This document shows positions 4,867-7,814 of a stretch of DNA of 7,814 nt, in pieces; position 1 is the first letter of the stretch, and the number at the start of each line of letters is the position of its first letter. The notes under the pieces are model-generated. The model made no database searches. It worked only from the letters and a program-made list of their open reading frames with translations, and was not told where the DNA came from. The position numbers and the translations under genes were made by a program. The DNA is taken from the NCBI GenBank assembly GCA_947385085.1, contig CANDJN010000058.1, positions 1-7,814 on the forward strand. The letters are read 5' to 3'. This DNA is from an uncultured Erysipelotrichaceae bacterium (GTDB lineage Bacteria > Bacillota_I > Bacilli_A > Erysipelotrichales > Erysipelotrichaceae).

Positions 4867-7814
4867 ATGAGAAAGAGAAGATGGATTGTATTATTCATTG
4901 CCTTATGTGCATTCATACCAATAATTGTCAATGAAATTTTGGATATGAATCTGTTTGCGGCAGGAACGATAGGCAATACACCTAACGGTGGCGTCGCAAG
5001 CTCTTTGCATACAGGGGATGAAGTACATTTAGGCAAGGCCGCTGATGATACCTTTTTTGTGTTAGGACAAAAGGATGGCTATCTGTATTTATTAAAGAAA
5101 AATACAGTAGGTTCTGCGACCAATTATAATACGGCATTAACCAATGCCAACGCCTATAAATCCGAAACCAATTTCGGAAAGGTAGGAAACGCACATCTTT
5201 CTTTATCGGGAAATAGTGTGAGCTTGATTTCTAAATCAGAATTACAGGGGATAAGCGGACTTGTATCGAATAACGAAATCGCATCATCAATAAATCTGAA
5301 TGCAGGAAAATGGTGGTTAAAGGATGCTAATACAACGACAAACCGCGCAAGCTTTGTGGATGGCAGAAACATGAATGCAGATGGTGGGATTAAAAAAGCA
5401 ACCAGTACGATTGTATATAACGATCCAAACGGTGGAACTTGTAATAATGTGAGCACCGGAGAAGTAGGTATTATGCCAATCAATGCTTTTAATGCGACTA
5501 CTGTTGTAAAGAATAAATATGTGTCTAGTGCAAATTTAAAGCTTGATTTTCCAGGTATTAAGGGAATGACTGTAACACTTTTTTTAAATGATAATGGCAA
5601 TTGTTCTTCTGGATCACAAGGCAAAACAACTATGAGTAGTAATACTGCAACTTATGTATATGTAAGAAGTAATACCGGTCTTGAATCATGGTCTTCTGGC
5701 AAAGCATCAGGACTGCCTGCTGCTATAATGATTAGAGATAATTGGAGACCACGGCCTATTATAAATTCAAGTGGTAATGTTGTAGTAGACAATCCCAATA
5801 TAGGGCCAATTAACTTTACATCTGGAACATGTTATCCAACATATTATAATAATCAGAATGTTACAATTGACCCAAGGACAAACAATGATAAATTAACTGC
5901 TTATAAGTTTGGCACAAGATCTTTTTCTATTTCAACTTCCATTTCCGGAACCCCAACGATCACAACCACTAACTGTCCCACGCTTACCAATCCCGCAGGA
6001 AGCGCTTTGGTAAGACCATATGTAAAAATAAAGGCATCGGATATAATCATGCGAAACAATGCCAAGCGTGCTTATTCTCCTTCTGCTGTATTGAATGATA
6101 ATAACCTTCCTAAATCCGATAATGCCGGAAGTTTTTTGACATTAGAAACTTCTAAACTAAGTGTAGGTTTAAATAGCGGGACTACTGGTGTATTAGGTAA
6201 TGTATTGGAAGTAGAAAAACCTAGAACCGGTACTACCATTAGCTTACCACTTTATTTCGGCACAGAGAATCTATTTGAAGGTACACGCTATGTTTCTGCG
6301 GAAGCGAAAGATATAAATGATAATACAGTTTATAGCGTATTAGGCACTGTAGGCACAGGAAATACTGCCAATGTAAATATTGATTATGCGAATCTATTAA
6401 AACCGGATACCAACTCATTCAAGGTCACATTGTACTTAGAGGATAGCGGAGCCGGCAACACTTCCTATAGAAGTAAAGCCACAGAAATTACTGTTAAGTT
6501 AAAAGAACCGCAATATATTCGATTTGATACAAATAATTCAGGTACACTTACTTATGGAAAAAAGATTACAGTGAATGCGGAATTATTTGATTTTGAAAGA
6601 GATACACAAAGCAATATAAAACAATCAGGTAGCGACTTAACTTTTGCGATAGCGAGCGAAGATCATGCCAAAGCCTATATTGAAAGTCAAACATATGATA
6701 GGGACAATGGTAATGCACAAGCAGTCATCGTACCATTAACAGGTACAGGAAGCTTTACATTAGAAATCACTAAAAATGGTGATGACATTTATTTCAATGC
6801 GGAAAAGAAAACAGTCAGTATTCAATTGAAACCAAAGAAATTGACACTTACACCGCCGATGATCACGACCGCAATCGGTGACATGATGCCTTCATTGGAA
6901 CCGGAAGCACTGATTGTCGATCCAGGTGATGGATTAGTGAATGGAGATGTCGCCCCAACTGAACTCTATCCGAGATTAGAGCGGATGGATATCGCATTGG
7001 CAGAACATCCGGCGGTAGATGGAGTAGTCACGAATCCGGGAGATTGGAAAATGTTGTTCCCTGATCCTAATACGTTGACAGGGACAAATATAACGAATTT
7101 TCTGAATAAATACGATGTAACATTTGTGGATTATGATGACGATGATGATTATGTATTTAAAGTAGATCCGGATGGTATCTTAGAGAGATGGATAGAAATT
7201 TATTGCCCTCAGCCAAAAGAAAACGGATGGTATAAAGCAGATGTAACACTACGACCATCGCAGGAAGCGAAGTATTTCGGATATTTTGATATAGCACTCA
7301 TTGAAGATGAAACAGAAGAAACATTTGATTCCACAGTAATATTAACCAATGATACGACAGGATTTAGACCGACGATCAAACTAAAGAAAACAGATGGAGA
7401 GATCAGTCATGCCAAACAATTGAATACAAAGATAAAGATTGATCAAACAGATCCAACAGTGAATATCATCGTACCGAGCGGTTGGGTCAATGTGAAAAAG
7501 ACAATTAACATACAAGCAATCGATGAAACTAGTGGAATCGATAGTACAAATGCGGAAAGTGTGAAAGTATACTATATTGATCCTTCAACGAGCATTGAAC
7601 AAGAAATCACACTCACCAACAATGGTGGAGGAAATTATCAATTTGATGCGATGAACAATGGTCTTTATAGATTTGTAGTAAAAGATCGAGCAGGAAATGT
7701 ATTAGAAACCTTTAAGAATATCCGACAGATTGATACGACACCGGCATCCTTAACGGCTGCCTTAGGAAGCCTATCCGCAGATGGAGATATCCATGATATC
7801 GAGGTCACAAGAGT
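4867..7814 (+). CDS. Giant secreted surface protein with Ig-like repeats (3' end outside window)
   Basis: The frame stays open for 982 codons to the window edge. The N-terminus has basic residues (RKRR, 2-5), a hydrophobic core (6-21) and a likely signal peptidase site near LFAAG (29-33). Residues about 45-220 (GDEVHLGK, FFVLG, YLYLLKK, KSELQGI, then GKWWL at 147-151) resemble the DUF6273 fold seen in secreted Bacillota proteins. A low-complexity Asn/Thr/Ser-rich beta region follows. Residues about 560-770 look like MBG-type repeats (YGKKITVNAEL, KPKKLTLTP, YDVTFVD). After an acidic DDDDD run (757-761) come Ig-like units with the linkers NGWYKADVTL (788-797), KIDQTDPTVNI and KDRAGN (939-944), then DTTP (956-959). 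The probable role is adhesion or cell-wall surface display. No anchor such as LPxTG is visible because the C-terminus is missing. The ligand is unknown. Confidence 0.85.
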   Translation, partial: MRKRRWIVLFIALCAFIPIIVNEILDMNLFAAGTIGNTPNGGVASSLHTGDEVHLGKAADDTFFVLGQKDGYLYLLKKNTVGSATNYNTALTNANAYKSETNFGKVGNAHLSLSGNSVSLISKSELQGISGLVSNNEIASSINLNAGKWWLKDANTTTNRASFVDGRNMNADGGIKKATSTIVYNDPNGGTCNNVSTGEVGIMPINAFNATTVVKNKYVSSANLKLDFPGIKGMTVTLFLNDNGNCSSGSQGKTTMSSNTATYVYVRSNTGLESWSSGKASGLPAAIMIRDNWRPRPIINSSGNVVVDNPNIGPINFTSGTCYPTYYNNQNVTIDPRTNNDKLTAYKFGTRSFSISTSISGTPTITTTNCPTLTNPAGSALVRPYVKIKASDIIMRNNAKRAYSPSAVLNDNNLPKSDNAGSFLTLETSKLSVGLNSGTTGVLGNVLEVEKPRTGTTISLPLYFGTENLFEGTRYVSAEAKDINDNTVYSVLGTVGTGNTANVNIDYANLLKPDTNSFKVTLYLEDSGAGNTSYRSKATEITVKLKEPQYIRFDTNNSGTLTYGKKITVNAELFDFERDTQSNIKQSGSDLTFAIASEDHAKAYIESQTYDRDNGNAQAVIVPLTGTGSFTLEITKNGDDIYFNAEKKTVSIQLKPKKLTLTPPMITTAIGDMMPSLEPEALIVDPGDGLVNGDVAPTELYPRLERMDIALAEHPAVDGVVTNPGDWKMLFPDPNTLTGTNITNFLNKYDVTFVDYDDDDDYVFKVDPDGILERWIEIYCPQPKENGWYKADVTLRPSQEAKYFGYFDIALIEDETEETFDSTVILTNDTTGFRPTIKLKKTDGEISHAKQLNTKIKIDQTDPTVNIIVPSGWVNVKKTINIQAIDETSGIDSTNAESVKVYYIDPSTSIEQEITLTNNGGGNYQFDAMNNGLYRFVVKDRAGNVLETFKNIRQIDTTPASLTAALGSLSADGDIHDIEVTR

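Noticed and set aside
4824..5624. Three minus-strand frames opposite the surface-protein N-terminus
   Set aside because: They are shadows of the plus-strand gene, which has a clear signal peptide, ribosome binding site and uninterrupted frame.

Overview
The window looks like chromosomal DNA of a low-GC Bacillota. The gene set (MscL with a zinc ribbon, a short DUF362 protein, a par-like type I toxin locus, a giant Ig-repeat surface protein) and the A/T-rich spacers suggest an Erysipelotrichia-type gut or oral commensal. That placement is an inference from style, not from a marker gene. Purine-rich AGGAGG-type ribosome binding sites precede nearly every gene.

Layout: a possible leftward extended -10 promoter lies near the left edge. 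A FabG-like short-chain dehydrogenase (285-1037, +) faces mscL (1066-1527, -), and the two share a bidirectional terminator. Between mscL and the next gene lies a C-terminal remnant of an iron-containing alcohol dehydrogenase (1643-1813, +). It is followed closely by a DUF362 protein (1837-2706, +) that ends in a long hairpin terminator. A well-formed sigma-A promoter then drives a sigma-70/ECF-type factor (2974-3993, +) that carries a C-terminal membrane segment and extension. A 873-base stretch without a large gene follows (3994-4866). A very large secreted, surface-type protein begins at 4867 and runs off the right edge; at least 982 codons are open.

The most interesting part is the apparent gap at 4139-4476. 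On the plus strand, a promoter (TTGATT-17-TATAAT) and a perfect 12-bp terminator hairpin bracket a predicted RNA of about 70 nt. On the minus strand, another promoter (TTCACA-16-TATAAT), a 5' hairpin, a perfect AGGAGG and an ATG lead into a short hydrophobic holin-like (Hol_Tox/TxpA-type) peptide gene. The two transcripts converge on the same hairpin, which is the architecture of Fst/par-type I toxin-antitoxin loci. The small RNA can also be paired by eye with the toxin start-codon region. The toxin reading frame seems to be broken by one base in a T5 run, so the locus may be decaying, may use slippage, or may contain a sequencing error.

The genes do not form one pathway. Most are single transcription units with their own promoters and terminators. 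The sigma factor with a membrane tether, and the surface protein downstream of an A/T-rich leader with a perfect palindrome, both point to envelope functions. No regulatory link between them is shown by the sequence.
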